DNA from: Achromobacter ruhlandii
Lineage (GTDB): Bacteria; Pseudomonadota; Gammaproteobacteria; Burkholderiales; Burkholderiaceae_B
Direction of reading: 5' to 3'
Length of the DNA: 64,000 bases
Assembly (NCBI RefSeq): GCF_902859695.1
Contig: NZ_CADIJL010000033.1
Coordinates: 1 to 64,000 of the forward strand
Shown here in pieces: positions 17,799 through 25,579 of the stretch. The notes below the pieces were generated by a model, which was given only the letters and a program-made list of their open reading frames with translations, was not told the origin of the DNA and ran no database searches. The translations under genes were made by a program, and so were the position numbers. Each line of letters begins with the position of its first letter. Positions within the stretch are counted from its first letter, which is position 1.

Positions 17799-18131
17799 AT
17801 GCGGGAAATGATCGATCGTCTGGAAACCATGTTGGCCAAGGGCACCGACAACATGTTGTTGCGATTCTCGCTGGGCAAGGCCTACGCCGAGCAGGAGTGC
17901 TACGGCGACGCCGAGACGCACCTGCGCGCCTCGCTGGTGTTCGATCCGGCCTACTCGGTGGCCTGGAAATGGCTGGGCAAGGCCTGCCTCGGCCGCGGCG
18001 ACAAGGCCGGCGCCCGCGCCGCCTGGGAGTCGGGCCTGAAGGCTGCGCAGGCGCGCGGCGACAAACAGGTCGAAAAGGAATTGCTGGTGTTCATCAAGCG
18101 GCTCGACAAGGACGCCGCCGTGCCGCAATAA
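17799..18131 (+). CDS. Small tetratricopeptide-repeat (TPR) protein
   Basis: A protein of 110 residues with about two TPR units; the helices LRFSLGKAYAEQECYGDAETHLRA and AWKWLGKACLGRGDKAGARAAWE (positions about 20-75) show the canonical W-LG-Y-A-F-A-P spacing. A perfect Shine-Dalgarno AAGGAGGG at 17786-17793 fixes the start at 17799; a longer frame from 17679 has no such site. It probably mediates protein-protein contacts in the cytoplasm; there is no signal peptide. It is divergent from the DUF1800 gene, with a 273-bp promoter region between them. Confidence 0.82.
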   Translation: MREMIDRLETMLAKGTDNMLLRFSLGKAYAEQECYGDAETHLRASLVFDPAYSVAWKWLGKACLGRGDKAGARAAWESGLKAAQARGDKQVEKELLVFIKRLDKDAAVPQ

Positions 18132-18155
18132 CGGCGCCGGCAAACGTCCTTTTTT

Positions 18156-19028
18156 TCAGGCCTCGGCCGCCGCTTCGGCCAGCCACTGCTTCAACGCCGC
18201 CAGCGCCGGCGCGGCGCCCGCCGGGGCGCCGCGCGACTCGATCAATCCGTAGTGCGAGCCATCCGGGGCGAATCCGGCCGGCGCGACCAGGCGTCCGCTG
18301 CGCAGGTCGTCCAGCGCCAGCAGGCGCGGACTGAGCGCCACGCCCAGGCCGGCGGCGGCCGCTTCCACCATCAGGAAATGATGATCCAGGCTGCGCGTGG
18401 CGCGAGGGGCGGGAAGCCCCGCCTGGCGCAGCCAGTCGTCCCAGGCGCGCGGCCGGGTGCGCGAAGACAGCGCCACGTAGTCGCCGGCCTCGAACGCGGG
18501 CAGCAGCGACGGGGCCATCACCGGCCCCATGCGCTCCGCCATCAGCGGGGTGACGATCCAGTCGGGATGCACCGGAAAATCCAGCCGCCGCAGCGCCAGC
18601 GTGACCTGGTCGCGGGCGAAGTCCAGCGGCCCGCCGCCGACCGACAGATGCAGCTCGATGTCCGGGTGCCGGTCCTGGAACCGCGACAGGCGCGGAATCA
18701 GCCAGCGCATGGCGATCGACCGTTCACACGACAGCACCACGGGGCGCTGCGCGTCGCGCGCCTGCAAGGTGTCGATGGCGTCGTGGATCAACGCCAGCGC
18801 CCGGCCCATGGACGAGGCCAGCAAGCGGCCGCCGTCGGTGATGCGCAGACCGCGTCCGGCCGGTTCCACCAGCGTCAGGCCCAAGTCGTCGGCCAGCTTT
18901 GTCACGCGGCGGCTGACCGCCCCATGGGTCAGCGACAGTTCGTCGGCGGCGGCGCGCACGGAACCCAGGCGCGCCACCGCCTCGAAGGCGCGCAGGTCGT
19001 TCAACGAGGGGCGGCGGGTAGCGGGCAT
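18156..19028 (-). CDS. LysR-family transcriptional regulator
   Basis: A protein of 290 residues with an N-terminal winged HTH (LNDLRAFEAVARLGSVRAAADELSLTHGAVSRRV would cover about 9-43; only the pattern is quoted in parts here) and a LysR substrate-binding domain from about residue 90, GcvA-like in style. The ATG at 19028 is the normal LysR start; in-frame upstream ATGs, for example at 19091, would read through the operator sites. It is divergent from the four-carbon acid sugar operon, so it probably activates that operon with a sugar acid or its phosphate as inducer. Confidence 0.88.
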   Translation of the reverse strand: MPATRRPSLNDLRAFEAVARLGSVRAAADELSLTHGAVSRRVTKLADDLGLTLVEPAGRGLRITDGGRLLASSMGRALALIHDAIDTLQARDAQRPVVLSCERSIAMRWLIPRLSRFQDRHPDIELHLSVGGGPLDFARDQVTLALRRLDFPVHPDWIVTPLMAERMGPVMAPSLLPAFEAGDYVALSSRTRPRAWDDWLRQAGLPAPRATRSLDHHFLMVEAAAAGLGVALSPRLLALDDLRSGRLVAPAGFAPDGSHYGLIESRGAPAGAAPALAALKQWLAEAAAEA

Positions 19029-19030
19029 TG

Positions 19031-19101
19031 GTGATGATAGATCACGAATAAACGTCAGAAATGATGGATTTTCCTGGTGGGTGATCTGCATTTTAATCAC
19101 C
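19031..19101. promoter_or_regulatory. Paired GTGAT/ATCAC inverted repeats in the LysR divergon
   Basis: Two inverted repeats share the same half-site. GTGAT-N5-ATCAC lies at 19031-19045 and GGTGAT-N10-ATCACC at 19080-19101. They fill both ends of the 76-bp gap between the divergent LysR and kinase genes. LysR proteins typically bind a recognition site and an activation site, so this layout fits. The right site ends 3 bp before the kinase ATG, which lacks a recognisable Shine-Dalgarno sequence. Confidence 0.55.
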
Positions 19102-19104
19102 GGT

Positions 19105-20250
19105 ATGGACACACCGGAATCGTTATCCCGACAAGTCGGCATCATTGCCGACGACCTGACCAGCGCCGCCGATGGCGCCGGCCCGTTCCTGCCCTGGGCC
19201 GGTTCGGCGCGGGTGCATCGGGGCGCCGCCGCGCCAGCCGGGGAGCGCGTGTTGTCGGTCGACACCGGCAGCCGCGGGCAGGCCGAAGCCGGCGCCGTGG
19301 ACGCGGTGGAGCGGGCCGCCGCCGGGTTGGCCGGGCGCGGCGTTCTCTACAAGACCCTGGATTCGACGCTGCGCGGCCACGTCCGGGCGGAGCTGGCCAC
19401 GGCCCTGCGCGCCAGCGGCCGGCGCCTGCTGGTGGTGGCGCCGGCCTTTCCCGCGGCTGGGCGGGTGACGCGCGGCGGGATCCAGTACGTGCACGGCGAG
19501 CGGGTCGACGCCAGTGTCTATGCCGCCGATCCGGTACATCCGGCGCGCACCGCGCGCCTGCTCGACCTGATCGATCCGGCCATCGGGCCGGCCCGGGTGG
19601 TGCCCGAGGACGCGGACGCGGCGCAATTGCGCGATGCCGCGCGGCAAGCCCGGACGCTGGTGCTGGACGCCACCACGCAGGCGGCGCTGGACGAACGGGT
19701 CGCGCAATTGTGGACGCACGGGTCCTGCCTGTGGGCCGGCTCTCCCGGCATGGCCCGGGCGCTGGCGGCGCGCTGCGGCGAGGCGGTCGCCGGTCCGGCG
19801 CGGCCGCCGCGCGCGTGCCGGGTGCTGGTGGTGATCGGCAGCGCCAACCCGGCCAGCCGGGCGCAAGGCGAGACCCTGCGGGCCGCTGGCGCGCAGGTGG
19901 CGCATCGTGCCGACGAGATCGCCGCGGACGCCGGGCTGGTCTGCCTGATGGCGCCCGGCTCGCCCCAGGCCGATCCGGCCGCGGTGCTGGCGGCGCTGGC
20001 GCGGCAGGCGACGCTGGCGCTGGCGCGGCACCGCTTCGACGGCCTGATCGCGACCGGCGGCGACACCCTGGCGGCGCTGCTCGACGCGCTGGCCATCGAC
20101 ACATTTACCTTGACCTGCGAACTGGCGCCCGGCTTTCCCGCCGGGACGGCCGCGTGCGCGGGTCGGCAACTGGCGATCGCCATGAAAGCGGGCGGCTTCG
20201 GCGGCCCGGAGGCCTTGCGCGACGCCGCCTGGAGACTGCTGTGCCGATGA
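19105..20250 (+). CDS. Four-carbon acid sugar kinase (DUF1537; DtnK/OtnK-type)
   Basis: A protein of 381 residues. The N-terminal domain begins VGIIADDLTSAADGAGPF, the family motif, and includes KTLDSTLRGHV. The C-terminal nucleotide-binding domain has VIGSANPASRAQ and LIATGGDTLAALL. Known members phosphorylate D-threonate, D-erythronate, L-threonate or related acids at C4. With PdxA2 immediately downstream (ATGA overlap) the pair matches the described route that converts threonate or erythronate 4-phosphate to dihydroxyacetone phosphate. Which acid is used cannot be decided here. No Shine-Dalgarno is visible, so translation may be leaderless. Confidence 0.85.
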   Translation: MDTPESLSRQVGIIADDLTSAADGAGPFLPWAGSARVHRGAAAPAGERVLSVDTGSRGQAEAGAVDAVERAAAGLAGRGVLYKTLDSTLRGHVRAELATALRASGRRLLVVAPAFPAAGRVTRGGIQYVHGERVDASVYAADPVHPARTARLLDLIDPAIGPARVVPEDADAAQLRDAARQARTLVLDATTQAALDERVAQLWTHGSCLWAGSPGMARALAARCGEAVAGPARPPRACRVLVVIGSANPASRAQGETLRAAGAQVAHRADEIAADAGLVCLMAPGSPQADPAAVLAALARQATLALARHRFDGLIATGGDTLAALLDALAIDTFTLTCELAPGFPAGTAACAGRQLAIAMKAGGFGGPEALRDAAWRLLCR

Positions 20251-21272
20251 ATCCTTCGCGCGCGGTCGCCGACCTGCCCGCGCCCGCCTTGCCCCTGGCC
20301 ATCACCCTGGGCGACCCCGCCGGCATCGGGCCGGAGATCGTCGCCAAGACGCTGCTGTTGCCGGGTTACGCCGAGCGCTGCGTGGCGGTGGGCGATCCCG
20401 CCGTCATGGCGCGCGCGCTGGCGCCGCTGGGCGCGGCCGAACGGCTGCGGGTGGTGGCCGACGTGGCCGACGCCGAGCTGCGGCCGGACCGCGTCTGCCT
20501 GGTGCCGTCGTCCGCGCTGCCGCTGCCGCCGCCGTTCGGCCGGGTCGACGCGGCCTGTGGCCGTGCGGCGTACCAGGCGATCTGCCTGGCCATCGACCTG
20601 GCGCGCCAGGGGCGGGTGGCCGGGCTGGTCACCGCGCCGATCCACAAGGAAGCGCTGGCCGCGGCCGGCGTGCCGTATCCCGGCCATACCGAGATCCTGG
20701 CCGAGCGCGGCGGCGCGCGGCGCGTGGCGATGATGCTGGCCAACGACGCCATCGCCACGGTGCTGGTCACCATTCATTGTTCGCTGCGCCAGGCCATCGA
20801 GCGCGCCGACTTCGAGGCGCAGTTGTCGGCGATCCGGCTGGCCCACCAGGGCGGCCGCGCGCGCGGCGCGCCGGCGCCGCGCGTGGCGGTGGCCGGCCTG
20901 AATCCGCATGCCGGCGAGGGCGGCCTGTTCGGCGACGAGGAACAGCGCATCATCCGGCCGGCGATCGAGGCCGCGCGCCGCGAGGGCATCGACGCCAGCG
21001 GCCCGTGGCCCGGCGACACGGTCTTCATGCAGGCGCGGCAGGGACGCTTCGACGTGGTGGTGGCGCAGTACCACGACCAGGGCCTGATCCCGGTGAAGTA
21101 CCTGGGCCTGGAGCAGGGCGTGAACATCACCCTGGGGCTGCCGTTCGTGCGCACCAGCCCCGATCACGGCACCGCGTTCGACATCGCCGGGCAGGGCATC
21201 GCCGATCCCGCCAGCCTGCGGATCGCCATCGACCACGCCTTCCGGCTCGCCGCCCATGCGGCATCCCTTTGA
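20247..21272 (+). CDS. pdxA2: PdxA2-type four-carbon acid sugar phosphate dehydrogenase
   Basis: A protein of 341 residues of the PdxA family: ITLGDPAGIGPEI, VTAPIHKEAL, GHTEILAE, VTIHCSLRQAI, AGLNPHAGEGGLFGDEE and YHDQGLIPVKYLG are all present, including the metal-binding His and Asp residues. True PdxA acts in vitamin B6 synthesis, but a copy next to a DUF1537 kinase is established as PdxA2, oxidising threonate/erythronate 4-phosphate followed by decarboxylation to dihydroxyacetone phosphate. It overlaps the kinase gene by 4 bp. Context rather than sequence separates it from PdxA. Confidence 0.82.
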   Translation: MNPSRAVADLPAPALPLAITLGDPAGIGPEIVAKTLLLPGYAERCVAVGDPAVMARALAPLGAAERLRVVADVADAELRPDRVCLVPSSALPLPPPFGRVDAACGRAAYQAICLAIDLARQGRVAGLVTAPIHKEALAAAGVPYPGHTEILAERGGARRVAMMLANDAIATVLVTIHCSLRQAIERADFEAQLSAIRLAHQGGRARGAPAPRVAVAGLNPHAGEGGLFGDEEQRIIRPAIEAARREGIDASGPWPGDTVFMQARQGRFDVVVAQYHDQGLIPVKYLGLEQGVNITLGLPFVRTSPDHGTAFDIAGQGIADPASLRIAIDHAFRLAAHAASL

Positions 21273-21294
21273 ACCTCCTATCATCCTGGACATC

Positions 21295-21969
21295 ATGCCC
21301 GCCGACTTCATCTTCATGCTGACCCGCAACGACCGCACCGTGGCGGACGCCGACGCCCACCTGGACACGGCGCTCGCGTGCGGGGTGCGCCATATCGGTT
21401 TCAAGGACATCGGCCAGCCGCCAGCGGTCCTGCGGCGGCTCAACGCCACCATCCGCGCGGCGGGCGCGCGCAGCTACCTGGAAGTGGTGTCGCAGGACCG
21501 GGACAGCGAGTTGGCGTCGGTGCGCGCCGCGCGCGAACTGGAGGTCGACTGTCTGCTGGGCGGCACGCACGCGGCCGACGCGCTGCCGCTGCTGGCCGGC
21601 TCGCCCATCCGCTATTACCCGTTTCCCGGCCGGGTCCATGGGCATCCCAGCATCCTCGGCGGCACGCGCGAGGAGATCGCGCGCAGCGCCGCGCAACTGG
21701 CCGGCCTGCCCGGCGTGCATGGGCTGGACCTGCTGGCCTACCGCGCCGACGTCGATGTGCCGGCGCTGATGGCGCAGGTATGCGCGGCGGGCGCGCCGGT
21801 GATCGTGGCCGGCTCGCTCGACACGCCCGAGCGCATCCGGGCGGCGTGCCGCGCCGGGGCGGCGGGGTTCACGGTGGGCACGGCGGCGCTGGATGGCCGC
21901 TTTTCCGCCGCGCGCGCCGGACTGGCGGGCCAGTTGGCGGCGATCCAGGCGGCCGCGGCCGGCGCCTGA
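21295..21969 (+). CDS. Unnamed TIM-barrel-like protein of the acid sugar operon
   Basis: A protein of 224 residues of no family I can name. Repeating beta-alpha units (FIFMLTRND, HIGFKDIG, YLEVVSQD, CLLGGTH, YYPFPGR, HGLDLLAYR, VIVAGSLDTPERI, GFTVGTAALDG) suggest a phosphate-binding TIM barrel resembling NanE or HisA-type epimerases and OMP-decarboxylase-like folds. Candidate roles are isomerase, epimerase or aldolase for a four-carbon sugar acid phosphate. The start at 21295 leaves 22 bp after pdxA2; an ATG at 21256 overlapping pdxA2 is also possible, and neither has a good ribosome site. It is the last gene of the operon. Confidence 0.75.
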   Translation: MPADFIFMLTRNDRTVADADAHLDTALACGVRHIGFKDIGQPPAVLRRLNATIRAAGARSYLEVVSQDRDSELASVRAARELEVDCLLGGTHAADALPLLAGSPIRYYPFPGRVHGHPSILGGTREEIARSAAQLAGLPGVHGLDLLAYRADVDVPALMAQVCAAGAPVIVAGSLDTPERIRAACRAGAAGFTVGTAALDGRFSAARAGLAGQLAAIQAAAAGA

Positions 21970-21979
21970 ACCGGGGGCC

Positions 21980-22002
21980 GATCCGGCGCCTGCGCCCGGA
22001 TC
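21980..22002. terminator. Hairpin between convergent genes
   Basis: GATCCGG (21980-21986) and CCGGATC (21996-22002) form a 7-bp stem with a GC-rich 9-nt loop, between the end of the acid sugar operon and the end of the aer-like gene. It has no T tract on either side, so it is at best a weak bidirectional terminator. Confidence 0.4.
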
Positions 22003-22018
22003 CGCGTCGCCGCGGGCG

Positions 22019-23710
22019 TCACGAGGCGCGCTGTTCCAGCAACGGCTGCCCCTGGCGCGGCGCGGGTATCAACGCCGCCGGCGCCGGCGCGGCGGCGCGC
22101 TTGGGCAGCACGGTCTGGGCGCCGGCGATGCGGAACACTTCGATGGCGTGGCGCAGTTGTGCGCCGCGGGTGCGCAGGTTGTCCACCGCGCGGCTGGCCT
22201 GCTCCACGCGCGCGGCGTTGCTCTGCGCGGCGCTGTCGGTTTCCGAGATGGTGCGGCTGACGTTGTCGATGCCGGTGTGCTGCTCGTTGGACGTGGCGGC
22301 GATCTCGTTGACGATCTCGGTCACCTGCCGCACCGACCCGACGATGTCGAGCATGGCCTCGCCGGCGCGCTCGACATGACGCACGCCGTCCTCGACCTTG
22401 TGGTTCGACGCCTCGATCAGTTCCTTGATCTCGCGCGCCGCCGTGGCGCTTTTCTGCGCCAGGGCGCGCACTTCGGCGGCCACCACCGCGAAACCCTTGC
22501 CGGCCTCGCCGGCGCGGGCCGCTTCCACCGCGGCGTTGAGCGCCAGGATATTGGTCTGGAACGCGATGCCGTCGATGATGCCGACGATCTCGCTGATGCG
22601 CGCGGTGCTCTGCACGATGCCCTGCATCGCCCGCACCGCGTCATCGACCACCTGGCCGCCGCGCCGCGCCACGTCCGAGGCCTGATTGGCCATCTGGTCG
22701 GCGCCGTGCGCGTTGGTGGCGGTCTGTTTCACGGTGGAGGCCAGCTGTTCCATGCTGGCCGCGGCTTCCTCCAGCGAGGCCGCCTGGCGCTGCGTGTGGG
22801 CCGACAGGTCGGCGTTGCCGTCGGCGATCTCGGCGGCTGATGTCAGCGCGCTCTCGATGCCGTTGTGCACGTCGCGGGTGATGCTGACCAGGCTCTTGCG
22901 CATCACTTCCAGCGAGAACTTCAGCGCGCCGATCTCGTCGCGGATGCTGGCCGGCGGCAGGGGCGTGCTGAGGTTGCCGGCGGCGATCTGGCGGGTGAAG
23001 TCGGTGGCGGTGACGAGCAGGCCGGTGATCGAGCGGGCAAAGCCCCAGCCCGAGGCGAAGATCAGGATCACGCCCGCGGCCAGCATGGCGGCCGCCAGCG
23101 CGATTTCCTCGGTGCTCATGCGGTCGAGCATGCCGTACAGCGCCACGCCGGCCGCGCCCAGGAACAGGCTGGACGCCAGCATGGCCCAGGCCAGCATGCG
23201 CGAGCGCACGCCGGTCAGGCGCCACAGTTTCAGGCGCGCCAGCACGCCGCGCAGCCCGGTGGGCTGGACCTGGCCGCGGCTGAGCCTGAAGCCGCGCGCG
23301 CGGCCTTCGCGCAGGCGGCGGTAGGCGGCGTCGGCGGCCTCGATCTGGGCGCGGGTCGGCTTGACCCGCACCGAGGCATAACAGACGGTCTCGCCGCGTT
23401 CGATGATGGGCGTGACGTTGGCCAGCACCCAATAGTAGCCGCCGTCCTTGCGGCGGTTCTTGACCACGCCGGTCCAGGACTCGCCGCGTTGAATGGTGTG
23501 CCACAGGTCCTCGAACGCCTCTTGCGGCATATCGGGGTGGCGCACGATGTTGTGGGCCGCGCCCACCAGTTCCTCGCGGGTGAAGCCGCTGACCTCCACG
23601 AACGCCGGATTGGCGTAGATGATGCGACCGCGGGCGTCGGTGCGGGAGATCAGGTACTGCTCGTCGTGCAGCGTGTATTCCTTGTCGTAGACCGGCTGGT
23701 TGTTGCGCAT
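22019..23710 (-). CDS. aer: Aer-like PAS-containing methyl-accepting chemotaxis protein
   Basis: A protein of 563 residues. An N-terminal PAS domain (about 10-120; [33 protein letters not shown]) matches the FAD-binding redox sensor of Aer. Two adjacent membrane segments follow (about 168-225), then HAMP-like and methyl-accepting signalling regions whose hairpin tip reads [29 protein letters not shown] in pieces. There is no periplasmic ligand domain. Aer directs swimming towards favourable oxygen or redox levels through CheW/CheA. The 3' end carries an Ala/Pro-rich tail. It is a single gene behind an FNR/ANR-type box. Confidence 0.88.
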   Translation of the reverse strand: MRNNQPVYDKEYTLHDEQYLISRTDARGRIIYANPAFVEVSGFTREELVGAAHNIVRHPDMPQEAFEDLWHTIQRGESWTGVVKNRRKDGGYYWVLANVTPIIERGETVCYASVRVKPTRAQIEAADAAYRRLREGRARGFRLSRGQVQPTGLRGVLARLKLWRLTGVRSRMLAWAMLASSLFLGAAGVALYGMLDRMSTEEIALAAAMLAAGVILIFASGWGFARSITGLLVTATDFTRQIAAGNLSTPLPPASIRDEIGALKFSLEVMRKSLVSITRDVHNGIESALTSAAEIADGNADLSAHTQRQAASLEEAAASMEQLASTVKQTATNAHGADQMANQASDVARRGGQVVDDAVRAMQGIVQSTARISEIVGIIDGIAFQTNILALNAAVEAARAGEAGKGFAVVAAEVRALAQKSATAAREIKELIEASNHKVEDGVRHVERAGEAMLDIVGSVRQVTEIVNEIAATSNEQHTGIDNVSRTISETDSAAQSNAARVEQASRAVDNLRTRGAQLRHAIEVFRIAGAQTVLPKRAAAPAPAALIPAPRQGQPLLEQRAS

Positions 23711-23783
23711 GCGTCTTTCGTCCTGTGATGGGCGGCGGGGGCGTGTTGCTGCCGGATCATCGGGGACGCGCGGTATCGCCGGG

Positions 23784-23797
23784 TTGATCTACGTCAA
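23784..23797 (-). promoter_or_regulatory. FNR/ANR-type box upstream of aer
   Basis: TTGAT-CTAC-GTCAA differs at one position from the FNR/ANR consensus TTGAT-N4-ATCAA. It sits 73 bp upstream of the aer start, a distance compatible with a class II site centred near -41. In Pseudomonas aeruginosa, aer expression is established to depend on ANR, which supports the call. Confidence 0.65.
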
Positions 23798-23875
23798 AAC
23801 ATTCTGAAACCATACGAAACGTAACCGGCCGCGATCAGGCGCGGCCGTGATGTGATGGACGATTTTGGTCGGCGT

Positions 23876-25294
23876 TCAGGCCTTGGGCAGGTTGCCGAAG
23901 GCCTCCAGCGCGCGCAGCCGGCTTTGCGGCAGGTCGACGATGGGCGCGGGGTAACCGGCCGCCGCCCGTTCCATCGGGCTGGGATCGTGGATGGCGCTGT
24001 CGTCCAGATGCGCCAGCTCGGGCAGCCATTCACGCAGGAACACGCCGCGCGGATCGAACTTGCGCGATTGCGACAGCGGATTGAAGACGCGGAAGTAGGG
24101 CACCGAGTCGGCGCCGGTGGAGGCGCTCCATTGCCAGCCGCCGTTGTTGGCGGCCAGGTCGCCGTCCACCAGGTGCGCCATGAACCAGGCTTCGCCCAGG
24201 CGCCAGTCGATCAGCAGGTTCTTGCTCAGGAACATGGCGGTGACCATGCGCAGCCGGTTGTGCATCCAGCCCAGCGCCAGGAGCTGGCGCATGGCGGCGT
24301 CGACGATGGGGATGCCGGTGCGGCCTTCCTGCCAGGCGCGCAGGTCATCAGGCGCATCGCGCCAGGGCACCGCGGCGGTCTCGGGTTTCATCGGCTGGTG
24401 CATCGACAGTGCCGGGCAGGCGGCCAGCAGGTGCTGGTAGAACTCGCGCCACAGCAGTTCATTGATCCACGTGGCCGCGCCGGCGTTGCCGCTTTCCAGC
24501 TCGCCGTGGTTGGCCGCCTGCGCCGCGCGCAGGGCCTGGCCGGGCGAGAGCACGCCGGCCGCCAGGTAGGGCGACAGGCAGCTGGTGGCCGGCAGGCTGG
24601 GGAAGTCGCGTTCGTCGCGGTAGGCGTCGATGACTCCGTCGGCAAAGGCGTCGAGCCGGTCGCCGGCCGCGGCCTCGCCGGCCGGCCATAGGGCGCGGAT
24701 GGCATCGCTGGCGGGCGCGTAGCCGTCGAAGGCGGGCGGCAGCGGATCGGCCTGCCAGGCGGGCGCCGCCTGCGGCTTGGGCGCGGCGATCGCGCGCGGC
24801 GGCGCGCTGCGCAGGCGCTCGCGGCAGGCGCGCGCATACGGCGTGTAGACGCGGTAGCAGTCGCCCTTGCCGGTCACCACCGTGCCCGGGCGCAGCAGCG
24901 AGGCGCCGTGGTGCAGCGTCCAGTCGATGCCGGCCTCGGCCAGGCGGCAGGCCACCGCGTCGTCGCGGCGCCGTTCGTTGACGGCCCATTCGGTGTTGGC
25001 GTGAACCGCCGCGATGTCGTGCTCGCGGCAAAAGCGCAGCAGGGCGTCGGGGACCTGCTTCCAGGTTTCGACGGTCAACAGTTTCAGCGGAATGCCGAGC
25101 TGGCCCAGGTCGCGCGACAGTGTGTGCAGGTTGCGCAACCAGAAGTCCACCTTGGCGGGCGCATCGCCATGCAGCCGCCATTGTCCGGGCGCGGCGATGA
25201 ACAGCGCGGTGACGGTGCCGTCCGCGGCCGCGGCCGCCAGGGCGGGGTTGTCGTGCAGGCGCAGGTCGGTGCGCAGCCAGATCAGGGTGTGCAT
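23876..25294 (-). CDS. phrB: Deoxyribodipyrimidine photolyase (CPD photolyase, class I)
   Basis: A protein of 472 residues repairing UV-induced cyclobutane pyrimidine dimers with blue light. The N-terminal antenna-cofactor domain begins TLIWLRTDLRLHDNPAL. The C-terminal FAD domain has WINELLWREFYQHLL, WQEGRTGIPIVDAAMRQL and the signature NNGGWQWSASTGAD, including the tryptophans used for photoreduction. The ATG at 25294 gives the normal family start; a frame extending to 25381 adds an unlikely leader. It is a single gene, separated by 285 bp from a divergent CoA-transferase gene. Confidence 0.94.
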   Translation of the reverse strand: MHTLIWLRTDLRLHDNPALAAAAADGTVTALFIAAPGQWRLHGDAPAKVDFWLRNLHTLSRDLGQLGIPLKLLTVETWKQVPDALLRFCREHDIAAVHANTEWAVNERRRDDAVACRLAEAGIDWTLHHGASLLRPGTVVTGKGDCYRVYTPYARACRERLRSAPPRAIAAPKPQAAPAWQADPLPPAFDGYAPASDAIRALWPAGEAAAGDRLDAFADGVIDAYRDERDFPSLPATSCLSPYLAAGVLSPGQALRAAQAANHGELESGNAGAATWINELLWREFYQHLLAACPALSMHQPMKPETAAVPWRDAPDDLRAWQEGRTGIPIVDAAMRQLLALGWMHNRLRMVTAMFLSKNLLIDWRLGEAWFMAHLVDGDLAANNGGWQWSASTGADSVPYFRVFNPLSQSRKFDPRGVFLREWLPELAHLDDSAIHDPSPMERAAAGYPAPIVDLPQSRLRALEAFGNLPKA

Positions 25295-25579
25295 TGGGGT
25301 AAATCCGGTGGAATAGGGCGGGACGCGCGGCAAGGCTGGCATTCTAGCGTGCGGCCCCGGGGGCGCGGCCGCGCCGCGCACACCTTGTAAAAACTACGAG
25401 TAGATGTGACGGATCGTGGCGCGGCCGGCGGGCCGACGGACGGGGCGCGCCACAGCCAAAGCCCCCCTGGCTTGCCGCGCCACGCCGTCAAACCATGAAA
25501 CACGCTGGCGCTTTCCCTGTATTGACGCGGCCCTCGCCGCCGCCATGTAATTCATTCAACAGATAAAGAAGACGACGAT

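Noticed and set aside
19029..19265. Longer LysR protein starting upstream of 19028
   Set aside because: It would read through the divergent kinase start and both operator sites; LysR proteins normally begin at the HTH, as with 19028.
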